Shown here: positions 1-7,361 of the stretch, one piece after another | How the letters are laid out: every line of letters starts with the position of its first letter | How positions within the stretch are numbered: position 1 is the stretch's first letter | Assembly (NCBI GenBank): GCA_913774725.1 | Contig: CAJYIG010000273.1 | Location: 1 to 13,879 of the forward strand | DNA from: an uncultured Curtobacterium sp. | GTDB taxonomy: Bacteria > Actinomycetota > Actinomycetes > Actinomycetales > Microbacteriaceae | Reading direction: 5' to 3' | DNA: 13,879 nt | The notes under the pieces: model-generated | What the model saw: only the letters and a program-made list of their open reading frames with translations | Database searches by the model: none | Told to the model about the DNA's origin: nothing | Translations under genes and position numbers: made by a program

Positions 1-743
1 ACGACCACCACTTCCACTACGGCTACGTGCTGACCGCCGCCGCGATGGTGGCCGACGGTGACGCCTCCCTCGTGCAGAAGTGGCGCACCGTCGCGGACCT
101 CGTCGCGGCGGACATCGCCTCGCCGACCGCGACGGAGTCCTTCCCGGCGCTCCGCGTCTACGACCCGTACGCGCAGCACTCGTGGGCGTCCGGCTACTCG
201 CCCTTCGCCGACGGCAACAACCAGGAGTCGTCGTCCGAGGCGGTGTCCGCGTGGAACGGCGTCGCACGCTGGGGCGCCGTGTCCGGATCGTCGACGCTCG
301 AGTCGACCGGCACGTGGCTGCTGTCGAACGAGGCCGCCTCGGCGCAGCGTGACGTGCTCGACCCCGACCTGTCCGCGTTCCCGGGCTTCACGCACCGGAT
401 CGTCTCCCTGAACTGGGGCGGCAAGCGCGACCACGCCACGTGGTTCAGCGCGGCCGCAGCGGCCCCCGCCGGCATCGAGCTCATCCCGATGCCGGCGATG
501 GCGGGCGCGTACGTCTACGCGGGCGGGCGGCAGCAGATCCAGCGGGTGCTCGACGAGGCCGTGCCGGACGGCCGGTACGACGTGCAGTTCGGCGACTACC
601 TGCTCATGTACCGCGCGCTCGGCGGGGAGTCCGACGCCGCGGCGGCACTCCGCGACGCCGAGCGTCTGCCGGACGCGGTGATCGACTCGGCGAACACGCG
701 GTCGTACCTGCTCGCGTGGATCATGACGCGGGACCGGTCGTAG
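1..743 (+). CDS. GH81 endo-beta-1,3-glucanase, C-terminal part (5' end outside window)
   Basis: The reading frame enters from the left edge; the first whole codon is at position 3 and the stop is TAG at 741-743, so about 246 C-terminal residues are visible. It opens with DHHFHYGY, the hallmark motif of glycoside hydrolase family 81, which carries a conserved acidic residue of the active site. Further on, NQESSSEAVSAW (codons around 219-254) contains the pair of Glu residues four apart (codons 225-227 and 237-239) that is conserved in GH81 and implicated in catalysis. Known family role: endo-hydrolysis of beta-1,3-glucan such as laminarin, curdlan, callose or fungal wall glucan, normally outside the cell. 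The secretion signal would lie upstream and cannot be seen. The protein ends soon after the catalytic domain, with no binding module or sortase signal at its C-terminus. The family call is strong; the natural substrate is inferred. Confidence 0.9.
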   Translation, partial: DHHFHYGYVLTAAAMVADGDASLVQKWRTVADLVAADIASPTATESFPALRVYDPYAQHSWASGYSPFADGNNQESSSEAVSAWNGVARWGAVSGSSTLESTGTWLLSNEAASAQRDVLDPDLSAFPGFTHRIVSLNWGGKRDHATWFSAAAAAPAGIELIPMPAMAGAYVYAGGRQQIQRVLDEAVPDGRYDVQFGDYLLMYRALGGESDAAAALRDAERLPDAVIDSANTRSYLLAWIMTRDRS

Positions 744-768
744 CGACAGGTCCTCGCACGCCGACCCG

Positions 769-808
769 ACGGGCGGCACGGCGGTCCCCCGACCGCGGTG
801 CCGCCCGT
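769..808 (+). terminator. Hairpin terminator after the GH81 gene
   Basis: An 18-bp inverted repeat (769-786 paired with 791-808) has one mismatch and a CCCC loop, 25 nt past the stop codon. No T-run follows, which is common for actinobacterial terminators. It lies between two genes read in the same direction, so it should separate their transcription. Confidence 0.7.
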
Positions 809-854
809 CACTCGCTTCCCGGACGCTCTGGGGCCCTGCACGGGGACCGCGGCC

Positions 855-860
855 TACCGT
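855..860 (+). promoter_or_regulatory. Candidate -10 box (TACCGT) for a leaderless lipoprotein mRNA
   Basis: TACCGT matches the actinobacterial TANNNT pattern and lies 7 nt before the ATG at 868, so transcription would start at or next to the start codon. No Shine-Dalgarno sequence is visible. No good -35 box is seen either, so the call rests on spacing and on the same arrangement at other genes here. Confidence 0.4.
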
Positions 861-867
861 CCACGGC

Positions 868-1365
868 ATGACCACGCGAGCCAAGACCGCCACCGCGCTG
901 CTCGGCGCTGCCACCCTCGCCCTGCTCCTGACGGCGTGCGACCCGGGCGGCGCCCAGAACATCGACCCGGTCGGCAAGGTCCCGGGGGACGAGCAGAAGT
1001 CGCAGTCCGCGGAGTGCGCCGTCGCCTCGAGCAACGCCGTCGACGCGATCGGCACGGCCGTCGGCCCGCACGACACCACGGACTTCGCCAACGTCGCCGA
1101 GGGTGACGGCGGCTGGTACCTCGCCGCGTCGATCGTGCCGTCGGACAGCAAGGACGCCAACGACGACGAGCTGACCATCTGGGCGACGGAGACCGACCCG
1201 ACCTCGCAGGACTGGGACGGGACGATCTACGCCGTGAACCAGACCGCGAAGGACGCGACCTCGGACGAGTCGCAGTCGGCATCGCCGGCGCCGAGCGCGT
1301 TCAGTGCGGACTCCGACGCCGCGAAGCGCGCCGAGAGCTGCGCCGTCGAGGCAGCCGACCGCTGA
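868..1365 (+). CDS. Small secreted lipoprotein, function unknown
   Basis: The predicted product has 165 residues. It begins with a short basic stretch (residues 2-6), a hydrophobic segment (about 9-22) and the lipobox LTAC with the lipidated Cys at 24, so it is very probably a membrane-anchored lipoprotein exported by Sec and processed by signal peptidase II. The mature part is acidic and Ala/Ser/Asp-rich. It has two further Cys, in SAEC and AESC, one near each end, which could form a disulfide. A Ser/Pro/Ala-rich stretch near residues 130-150 looks flexible. I recognise no enzymatic or binding domain. It is the only gene between the GH81 terminator and the convergent nei gene, so it is probably a single-gene unit. 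ATG 868 is chosen because it gives a complete signal peptide. Being real and exported is well supported; its function is not. Confidence 0.8.
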   Translation: MTTRAKTATALLGAATLALLLTACDPGGAQNIDPVGKVPGDEQKSQSAECAVASSNAVDAIGTAVGPHDTTDFANVAEGDGGWYLAASIVPSDSKDANDDELTIWATETDPTSQDWDGTIYAVNQTAKDATSDESQSASPAPSAFSADSDAAKRAESCAVEAADR

Positions 1366-1402
1366 TCCCCGGCCCGACCCGGACGGGGCGCTCCGCCGGA
1401 CA

Positions 1403-1465
1403 CCGGCCGGGCGCGGCGCGGCCGGAGGCGGCGAACAGGCGCCGCGCCGTGCAGTGCCGCGCGGC
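1403..1465. terminator. GC-rich inverted repeats between convergent lipoprotein and nei genes
   Basis: The 118-nt gap between the two stop codons contains two modest inverted repeats: CCGGCC/GGCCGG (1403-1408 and 1420-1425) and GCCGCGC/GCGCGGC (1441-1447 and 1459-1465), each with an 11-nt loop. There is no T-run. They could serve as terminators for either gene, but at this base composition such repeats can also arise by chance. Confidence 0.3.
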
Positions 1466-1483
1466 CGGCTCGGACCGGTCGGC

Positions 1484-2263
1484 TCAGGACTGACAGCGTG
1501 GACACCAGTAGGTGTCCCGCAGCGTGAGCTCCGAGTCGCCGAGTTCGCCCCGCCGCACGGGCGTCCCGCACCGCAGACAGGGCTTGCCCGCGCGGCCGTA
1601 CACCCAGAAGCGGCGTCCGGGCCGGTCGACCCCGGTCGTGACCCGGTTGCTGCGGTCGCGGTTCATCGTGATGAGCCGGTGCGCCAGCGCGATCGCCCGC
1701 GCCGGGTCCGCCACCTGCCCCACGGGCCGCGTGGGCAGCACGCCGCGCAGGAAGCAGAGCTCGTTCCGGTACACGTTGCCGAGGCCGGCCAGCACCCGCT
1801 GGTCGAGCAGCGCGAGGCTGATCGGCCGCTCCGGGTCGGACGTCAGGTTCTCCAGCGCACGGTCGGCGTCCCAGTCGGGTCCGAGCAGGTCCGGACCGAG
1901 GTGCCCGACGACCTCGGACTCCTGGTCGCGCGGCACGACCTCGAGCACGCCCAACGTGAACCCGACGGTCGAGACGTCCGCGGCGTCGAGCACCACGCGG
2001 GCCTGGTGTGCCGGTCGTCGCCACCGCTCGCCGGGGGCGTAGACGTCCCAGCGGCCCTCCATCTTCAGGTGCGAGTGCACGGTCAGGTCGCCGACCCTGT
2101 GCAGCAGGTGCTTGCCGCGCGGCACGACCTCGTCGACGGTCCGTCCGACCAGGTCGAGGGTCGCGAACGCGGGGACCCGGAAGTCCGAGCGGGTCAGGAC
2201 CTTACCCGCGAGCGCGGTGTGCAGGCGCCGGGCGGCGCGGAAGACGGTGTCACCTTCGGGCAC
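1484..2263 (-). CDS. nei: Nei/Fpg-family DNA glycosylase (endonuclease VIII-like)
   Basis: The product has 259 residues, the usual length. After removal of the first Met it starts PEGDTV; Pro2 is the Schiff-base nucleophile and Glu3 the partner acid of Fpg/Nei enzymes, which fixes the start at GTG 2263. Lys51 in GKHLLH is the conserved beta-hairpin lysine, and HLKMEGRW (65-72) is typical. The helix-two-turn-helix region spans about 139-175 (LAGLGNVYRNE). A C-terminal zinc finger has Cys229/232 and Cys254/257, with a conserved Arg just before WCPRC. The enzyme excises oxidised bases and cuts the abasic strand (bifunctional glycosylase/AP lyase). PEGDT rather than PELPE points to the Nei branch. 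A good Shine-Dalgarno (GGAGG, 2270-2274, 6 nt before GTG) fits an internal operon gene. It lies downstream of lhr, an arrangement also known in mycobacteria. Confidence 0.93.
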   Translation of the reverse strand: MPEGDTVFRAARRLHTALAGKVLTRSDFRVPAFATLDLVGRTVDEVVPRGKHLLHRVGDLTVHSHLKMEGRWDVYAPGERWRRPAHQARVVLDAADVSTVGFTLGVLEVVPRDQESEVVGHLGPDLLGPDWDADRALENLTSDPERPISLALLDQRVLAGLGNVYRNELCFLRGVLPTRPVGQVADPARAIALAHRLITMNRDRSNRVTTGVDRPGRRFWVYGRAGKPCLRCGTPVRRGELGDSELTLRDTYWCPRCQS

Positions 2264-2323
2264 GGTCCGCCTCCGCTCTCGCCGTCCGGACCCTGCGGGC
2301 CGCGTCCGCCGTGTCGGCCTCTG

Positions 2324-2413
2324 CTCGGTCGGGTCGGGCTCGGTCGGGTCGGGCTCGGTCGGGTCCGGCTCGGTCGGGTCGGGCTCGGCCGGGTCCAGCT
2401 CGGTCGGGCCCCG
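2324..2413. repeat. Six-copy 15-bp tandem repeat in the lhr-nei spacer
   Basis: Six head-to-tail units follow the consensus CTCGGTCGGGTCGGG on the + strand (starts 2324, 2339, 2354, 2369, 2384, 2399). Units 1, 2 and 4 are identical; unit 3 has one change and units 5 and 6 have three or more. The array fills more than half of the 170-nt gap between the lhr stop and the nei start. On the + strand, 2331-2353 contains four GGG tracts with loops of 2, 7 and 2 nt, which fits the usual G-quadruplex pattern. The transcript of the lhr-nei direction would be C-rich and lack U across the units. A 15-bp unit encodes a pentapeptide in any frame, but no gene appears to use it. Confidence 0.85.
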
Positions 2414-2433
2414 GCCTGGAGGCCCTGGTCGCC

Positions 2434-5400
2434 TCAGACACGCAGCCGCAGCCCCTGCGGGGTCGCCGTGAACCCCGCCTCGCGCAGCGCCGAACCCAGC
2501 TGCGTCTCGAGCACGAAGTCGCCGTCCACCCGCTCCACCGAGAGCTTGCGCAGGCCGCTCCGCACGGTGGCGGCGATGGACCGCGCCGCGACCGCGAGGT
2601 CAGCCGGGTCATCGGTGAAGGTCAGGACGGACTTGCCGCCGCGCTCCACGTAGACCGCGAGGCGCCCGTCGACGGTGGTCACCAGGGCGCCGGCCTTGCG
2701 TCCCGGGCGGTGGCCGCGGCCGGTCGTGGCCGTCGAGCGGGTGGGCGCGGGTGCCGCTGCACCACGAACTCCGGTCGGGGCGCCGGCGTCCGACCCGGCA
2801 GCGGCGGCAGCGGGGTCGGCGTCCGGGTCCGCCGGCGCGTCGTCGGAGGGCCACGGCAGCGCCGCGCCGTACGGGTTCGCCGGGTCCGTCGCCGCCAGGG
2901 TGAGTGCCTGGCGCTCGCGGTCCGGGTCGGCTCGTTCGTCGTCGTCGAGGTCGCGGGCGTACGTCCGGAGCCGGTCGACGGTCGGGCTCGTCGCGAACTG
3001 CGCCGCCCCGAGGCCCTCGACGAAGTACCCCCGGCGCGCACGACCGGACTCCTCGAACCGGCTGAGCACGCGGTAGACGCCGGCGAACCCGCCGCGGACG
3101 CCCTCGACCTGCACGGCGCCGCGGGTCACGACCCCGTACCGCTCGAGCAGCTGCTCCGCGGTGGCGGCCGCACGCAGCGTCGAGTCGGACTCGGCGAGCG
3201 GCAGGATGGACCACCGACCGCCGACAGACGGCGGGCCGGACTGCGACGGCAGCGTCGGCCGTCGACGCCCGCGGTAGGCGCGGGCTCGGGGCGCGCTCGT
3301 CGACCTCGCCTTGCCCCCGAGCATCGCCCGGAGCGGTGCGAAGGTGTCGTTCGTGATCTGTCCCGCCCAGACCAGGTCCCACAGCGCGGTCGTCAGGGCC
3401 TGGTCGTCGGTGCTGCCGACCGCCTGGCCGAGCTGCCGGAAGAAGTAGGCGCCGCCGCCGGCCAGGGCCCCGAGCACGTCGCGCTGCAGCTCGGTGGTCT
3501 CGCCGCCGTCCGGTTCCGCCAGTGTCGTCGACGCGGTCTCGGCGAGGTGCAGGCGCACCCACCCGTCGTTCCCGGGCAGGGTGCCTCCGCCGGACCAGAG
3601 GACCTCGCCGGTGGCGGTCAGCTCGTCGAGCATGCTCGTGGAGTAGTCGGTGACGCGGGACGGCAGCACCAGGGTCTCCCACGCGCTCGCGGGCAGGGCG
3701 ACCCCGGCCAGCTGGTCGATCACCTGCAGCACGCCGTCCACGCCCCGGAGTCCGCCGCGGGTCCCCGGTGCCTGGACGTGCTGCCACGCGGGGAGGAACC
3801 GGGCCAGGGTGTCCGGCGAGACCGGCTCGACCTCGTGCCGGAGCGCTGCGAGCGACTTCGTGCGGATGCGGCGGAGCACCTCGGCGTCGCACCACTCGGC
3901 GCCCTGGCGGTCCGGGCGGAACTCGCCCTCGACCACCCGGCGGTCGGCGACCAGTCGGCGCAGGGTGTCCTGCACGACGGCGATGCCGAGCCCGAGCCGA
4001 CTGGCTGCCTCCTGCGCGGAGAACGGCCCGTGGGACCGGGCGTACCGGCCGACCAGGTCGCCGAGCGGGTCGGCGACGGGTTCGACGAAGGCGGTCGGCA
4101 CGCCGATCGGCAGCGGGACGCCCAGGGCGTCGCGCAGGCGGGAGGCGTCCTCGATCACGGACCAGCGCGTCGTGCCGCCCTGCGAGAAGGAGAGCACGCG
4201 GCGGTCGCGCTCGAGGGTCTCGAGCGCGATGCGGACCATGGCGGCCGCGCCGTCGGCGTCGTCCACGCCCGCGTCCGCCACCCAGCTCCGGGCGACGACC
4301 TCGTCCAGCTCGAGGGCGCCGACCAGGCGCAGCACGTCGACGAGCCCCTCGGCATCGCGTGCACGACGGTCGGGGGAGAGCCGCTGCAGGTCGCGCTCGA
4401 CCGAGGCGATGACCGCGGGATCGAGGAGTTCGCGGAGCTCCGCCCGCCCGAGCAGTTCGCCGAGCAGGGTGGAGTCGAGCGACAGTGCCGCCGCCCGCCG
4501 TTCGGCCAGGGGCGAGTCGCCCTCGTACATGAACGCCGCGACGTAGCCGAACAGGATCGACCGGGCGAACGGCGACGGCTGCTCGGTCTCGCGTTCGACC
4601 AGGCGGATGCGGCGCTCGGCGATCTGGTCCGAGATGCCGAGCAGCGCCGGGACGTCGTACGCGTCCTGCAGGACCTCGCGCACGGTCTCGAGCACGATCG
4701 GGAACGTCGGGTACTTCCGGGCGACCTCGAGCAGCTGCGACGCCCGCTGGCGCTGCTGCCAGAGCGGGGAGCGCTGCCCGGGGTTCCGGCGCGGCAGGAG
4801 CAGCGCACGCGCCGCACACTCGCGGAACCGGGCCGCGAAGAGCGCGGAGCCGCCGACCTCGTCGGTGACCAGTGCCTCGAGGTCGTCGCGCTCGAAGACG
4901 AACAGGTCGGCTCCGGGTGGCTCGGCGTCGGTCTCGGGGATCCGCACGACGATGCCGTCGTCGGCCGCCATCGCGTCGCCGTCGATGCCGTGTCGTTCGC
5001 GCAGGCGCGCGCCGACCGCCAGGGCCCACGGTGCGTGCACCTGCATGCCGTACGGCGAGTGCAGGATGAGCCGCCAGTCGCCGAGTTCGTCGCGGAATCG
5101 CTCGACCACGAGCGTGGTGTCGTTCGGCACGTGCCCGGTGGCGGCGCGCTGGTCGCGCAGGAACGTCAGCAGGTTCGTCACCGCTCGTTCGTCGAGTCCG
5201 CCGGCAGCGACCCGGGCGCGGGCGTCGTCGTCGGACGCGGCGTCGACCTCGCGCACGAACGCACCGGTCGCCCGGCCGAGCTCCGCGGGCCGGCCGATGC
5301 CGTCGCCCTTCCAGAACGGCACCCGACCGGGCTGGCCGAACGCCGGGCTGACGATCACCCGGTCGTGCGTGATCTCCTCGATCCGCCAGCTCGTCGCGCC

Positions 5401-7212
5401 GAGGGCGAAGACGTCACCGACGCGGGACTCGTAGACCATCTCCTCGTCGAGCTCCCCGACGCGCGAGGCCTTCTCGCCCACCATGAAGACGCCGAACATG
5501 CCGCGGTCGGGGATGGTGCCGCCGCTCGTCACCGCGAGCCGCTGGGCACCGGGACGGCCGGTCAGGGTGCCGTGCACACGGTCCCACACGAGGCGCGGCC
5601 GGAGCTCGGCGAACTCGTCGCTCGGGTAGCGCCCGGTCACCAGGTCGAGCGTCGCCTCGAACGCCGACCGGGGCAGCGAGCTGAAGGGTGCGCTGCGTCG
5701 GACGAGCTCGAACCAGTGCTCGACCTCGACCGTGTCGACCGACCCCGCCGCGACGGTGTGCTGGGCGAGGACGTCGAGCGGGTTCGCGGGCACCGAGATC
5801 GCCTCGATCTGCCCGGACACCATGCGCTCGACGGTGACGGCGCTGTTCACCAGGTCGGCGCGGTGCTTCGGGAAGAGCACACCGCGGGAGATCTCGCCGA
5901 CCTGGTGCCCGGCACGACCGACGCGCTGCAGGCCGCTGGCGACCGAGGGCGGTGCCTCGACCTGCACGACGAGGTCGACCTCGCCCATGTCGATGCCGAG
6001 CTCGAGCGAGCTGGTCGCGACGACGCAGCGCAGGCGCCCGGACTTCAGGTCGTCCTCGATGATCGCGCGCTGGTCCTTCGAGACGGAGCCGTGGTGGGCG
6101 CGAGCGAGCGCGGGGACCGCCGGGTCGGACCCGCCGCCCTCGGTCTGCCCGGACTGCCCGATCACCTGTGCCGGGGGACGCTTCGGCTGTGCGACCGGGG
6201 CGTGCGCCGACGCTCGCCCCGGTGACTGTGCTACCGGGACCGCGCCCACGGCCGCGACCTCGGCCTCCGGCCCCGCGACGGCGGCGAGCACCCGCTCCTC
6301 GTGGATCTCGTTGAGACGGGCGGTGAGACGCTCCGCGAGCCGCCGCGAGTTCGCGAACACGATCGTCGAGCGGTGCTCCTCGATGAGGTCGACGACGCGC
6401 TCTTCGACGTGGGGCCAGATCGACCCGTTCGTCGGCGACTCGGTCGCGTCGGCGCCCACCGGCGGGGCGCCGAGCTCGGTCATGTCGTCGACCGGCACGA
6501 CGACGCGCAGGTCGAAGGTCTTCTGCGCCGGCGGGGCGATGATCGACACGGGGGCCCGGCCCCCGAGGAACCGTGCGACCTCCTCCGCCGGACGTACCGT
6601 CGCGGACAGGCCGATCCGCTGCACGGGCTTCTCGAGCAGGTCGTCGAGCCGTTCGAGCGAGACCGCCAGGTGTGCGCCGCGCTTGGTCGACGCGACCGCG
6701 TGGACCTCGTCCACGATGACCGTGTCGACGTTCACCAGGGTCTCGCGCGCCTGCGAGGTCAGCATCAGGTACAGCGACTCGGGCGTCGTGATGAGGATGT
6801 CCGGCGGCTGCCGCAGGAGCCGCTGCCGGTCGGAGGACGGGGTGTCACCGCTCCGGACACCCACCGTGATCTCCGGCGGTTCCGTCCCGAGGCGCCTGGC
6901 GGTCTGCGTGATGCCGACCAGCGGGCTGCGGAGGTTGCGCTCGACGTCGACACCCAGCGCCTTGAGCGGGGAGACGTACAGCACGCGGGTGCGCTGCTTC
7001 GCCGGCGGTCGGTCGGTCGCGCTGATGAGTCGGTCGATCGACCACAGGAACGACGCGAGGGTCTTGCCGGAGCCGGTCGGGGCGACCACGAGCGCGTGCT
7101 GTCCTGTGGAGATCGCGTCCCAGGCGCCGGCCTGTGCCGCGGTCGGGCCGGGGAACGCGCCGCGGAACCACTCCGCGGTCGCGGGGGAGAAGCGCTCGAG
7201 GACGTCCGTCAT
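2434..7212 (-). CDS. lhr: Lhr-family ATP-dependent DNA helicase
   Basis: The product has 1592 residues if started at ATG 7212, the length of full Lhr proteins. Lobe 1 has Walker A APTGSGKT (44-51), SPLKAL (81-86), TTPESLYLML (142-151), the DEVH box (168-171) and LSAT (202-205). Lobe 2 has VVATSSLELGID (397-408) and QRVGRAGH (429-436). The winged-helix and Lhr core follow, then a long C-terminal region ending in GLRLRV. Lhr is a superfamily 2 helicase that moves 3'-to-5' on single-stranded DNA and unwinds RNA:DNA hybrids; in mycobacteria it is linked to the DNA-damage response. A Pro/Ala-rich linker (about 308-368) separates the lobes and another disordered stretch (about 1450-1510) lies before the last domain. 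In-frame starts also exist at 7224 (ATG) and 7239 (GTG); 7212 is preferred because TDVLERFSPAT begins the conserved part. nei follows on the same strand. Confidence 0.95.
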   Translation of the reverse strand: MTDVLERFSPATAEWFRGAFPGPTAAQAGAWDAISTGQHALVVAPTGSGKTLASFLWSIDRLISATDRPPAKQRTRVLYVSPLKALGVDVERNLRSPLVGITQTARRLGTEPPEITVGVRSGDTPSSDRQRLLRQPPDILITTPESLYLMLTSQARETLVNVDTVIVDEVHAVASTKRGAHLAVSLERLDDLLEKPVQRIGLSATVRPAEEVARFLGGRAPVSIIAPPAQKTFDLRVVVPVDDMTELGAPPVGADATESPTNGSIWPHVEERVVDLIEEHRSTIVFANSRRLAERLTARLNEIHEERVLAAVAGPEAEVAAVGAVPVAQSPGRASAHAPVAQPKRPPAQVIGQSGQTEGGGSDPAVPALARAHHGSVSKDQRAIIEDDLKSGRLRCVVATSSLELGIDMGEVDLVVQVEAPPSVASGLQRVGRAGHQVGEISRGVLFPKHRADLVNSAVTVERMVSGQIEAISVPANPLDVLAQHTVAAGSVDTVEVEHWFELVRRSAPFSSLPRSAFEATLDLVTGRYPSDEFAELRPRLVWDRVHGTLTGRPGAQRLAVTSGGTIPDRGMFGVFMVGEKASRVGELDEEMVYESRVGDVFALGATSWRIEEITHDRVIVSPAFGQPGRVPFWKGDGIGRPAELGRATGAFVREVDAASDDDARARVAAGGLDERAVTNLLTFLRDQRAATGHVPNDTTLVVERFRDELGDWRLILHSPYGMQVHAPWALAVGARLRERHGIDGDAMAADDGIVVRIPETDAEPPGADLFVFERDDLEALVTDEVGGSALFAARFRECAARALLLPRRNPGQRSPLWQQRQRASQLLEVARKYPTFPIVLETVREVLQDAYDVPALLGISDQIAERRIRLVERETEQPSPFARSILFGYVAAFMYEGDSPLAERRAAALSLDSTLLGELLGRAELRELLDPAVIASVERDLQRLSPDRRARDAEGLVDVLRLVGALELDEVVARSWVADAGVDDADGAAAMVRIALETLERDRRVLSFSQGGTTRWSVIEDASRLRDALGVPLPIGVPTAFVEPVADPLGDLVGRYARSHGPFSAQEAASRLGLGIAVVQDTLRRLVADRRVVEGEFRPDRQGAEWCDAEVLRRIRTKSLAALRHEVEPVSPDTLARFLPAWQHVQAPGTRGGLRGVDGVLQVIDQLAGVALPASAWETLVLPSRVTDYSTSMLDELTATGEVLWSGGGTLPGNDGWVRLHLAETASTTLAEPDGGETTELQRDVLGALAGGGAYFFRQLGQAVGSTDDQALTTALWDLVWAGQITNDTFAPLRAMLGGKARSTSAPRARAYRGRRRPTLPSQSGPPSVGGRWSILPLAESDSTLRAAATAEQLLERYGVVTRGAVQVEGVRGGFAGVYRVLSRFEESGRARRGYFVEGLGAAQFATSPTVDRLRTYARDLDDDERADPDRERQALTLAATDPANPYGAALPWPSDDAPADPDADPAAAAAGSDAGAPTGVRGAAAPAPTRSTATTGRGHRPGRKAGALVTTVDGRLAVYVERGGKSVLTFTDDPADLAVAARSIAATVRSGLRKLSVERVDGDFVLETQLGSALREAGFTATPQGLRLRV

Positions 7213-7266
7213 GGTCCGTCCCATCCTGCCCGCCGCCACCGACAGCGGTCCGAGGAACAGGATCGC

Positions 7267-7296
7267 TTGACGCAGCGATAGTTACCGATCTATCGT
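7267..7296 (+). promoter_or_regulatory. Promoter of the padR-type gene
   Basis: A -35 box TTGACG (7267-7272) and a -10 box TATCGT (7291-7296) are separated by 18 bp. This predicts a transcript start near 7303 and a leader of about 60 nt ending in the Shine-Dalgarno AAGGAG (7351-7356), 5 nt before the ATG at 7362. It is the best -35/-10 pair in the window. Confidence 0.65.
7276..7295. promoter_or_regulatory. Inverted-repeat operator, probable PadR site
   Basis: CGATAG (7276-7281) and CTATCG (7290-7295) form a perfect 6-bp inverted repeat with an 8-bp spacer. PadR-family operators typically have two short palindromic arms around a spacer of about 8 bp, so the geometry fits. The site covers the spacer and most of the -10 box, so a bound repressor would block RNA polymerase. 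It lies about 65 bp upstream of the lhr start on the opposite strand and could also influence lhr. Confidence 0.6.
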
Positions 7297-7361
7297 TGAG
7301 GCATCGCGACTGGGACACAACAGATCGCGAGAACACTTCACCACGACAGGAAGGAGTCATC

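Noticed and set aside
2324..2413. The 15-bp array as a CRISPR or as a coding pentapeptide repeat
   Set aside because: There are no spacers between units, and no supported gene reads through it; the lhr stop and nei start both lie outside.
2008..6225. A 1405-codon open frame on the + strand opposite lhr
   Set aside because: It is antisense to an unmistakable helicase with all motifs. Its product is Arg/Gly/Asp-rich without domains; GC-rich codon bias leaves long open shadow frames.
7134..7361. N-terminal extension of the PadR-type protein by 76 codons
   Set aside because: It would run through the start of lhr, the promoter and the operator; AAGGAG before ATG 7362 marks the real start.
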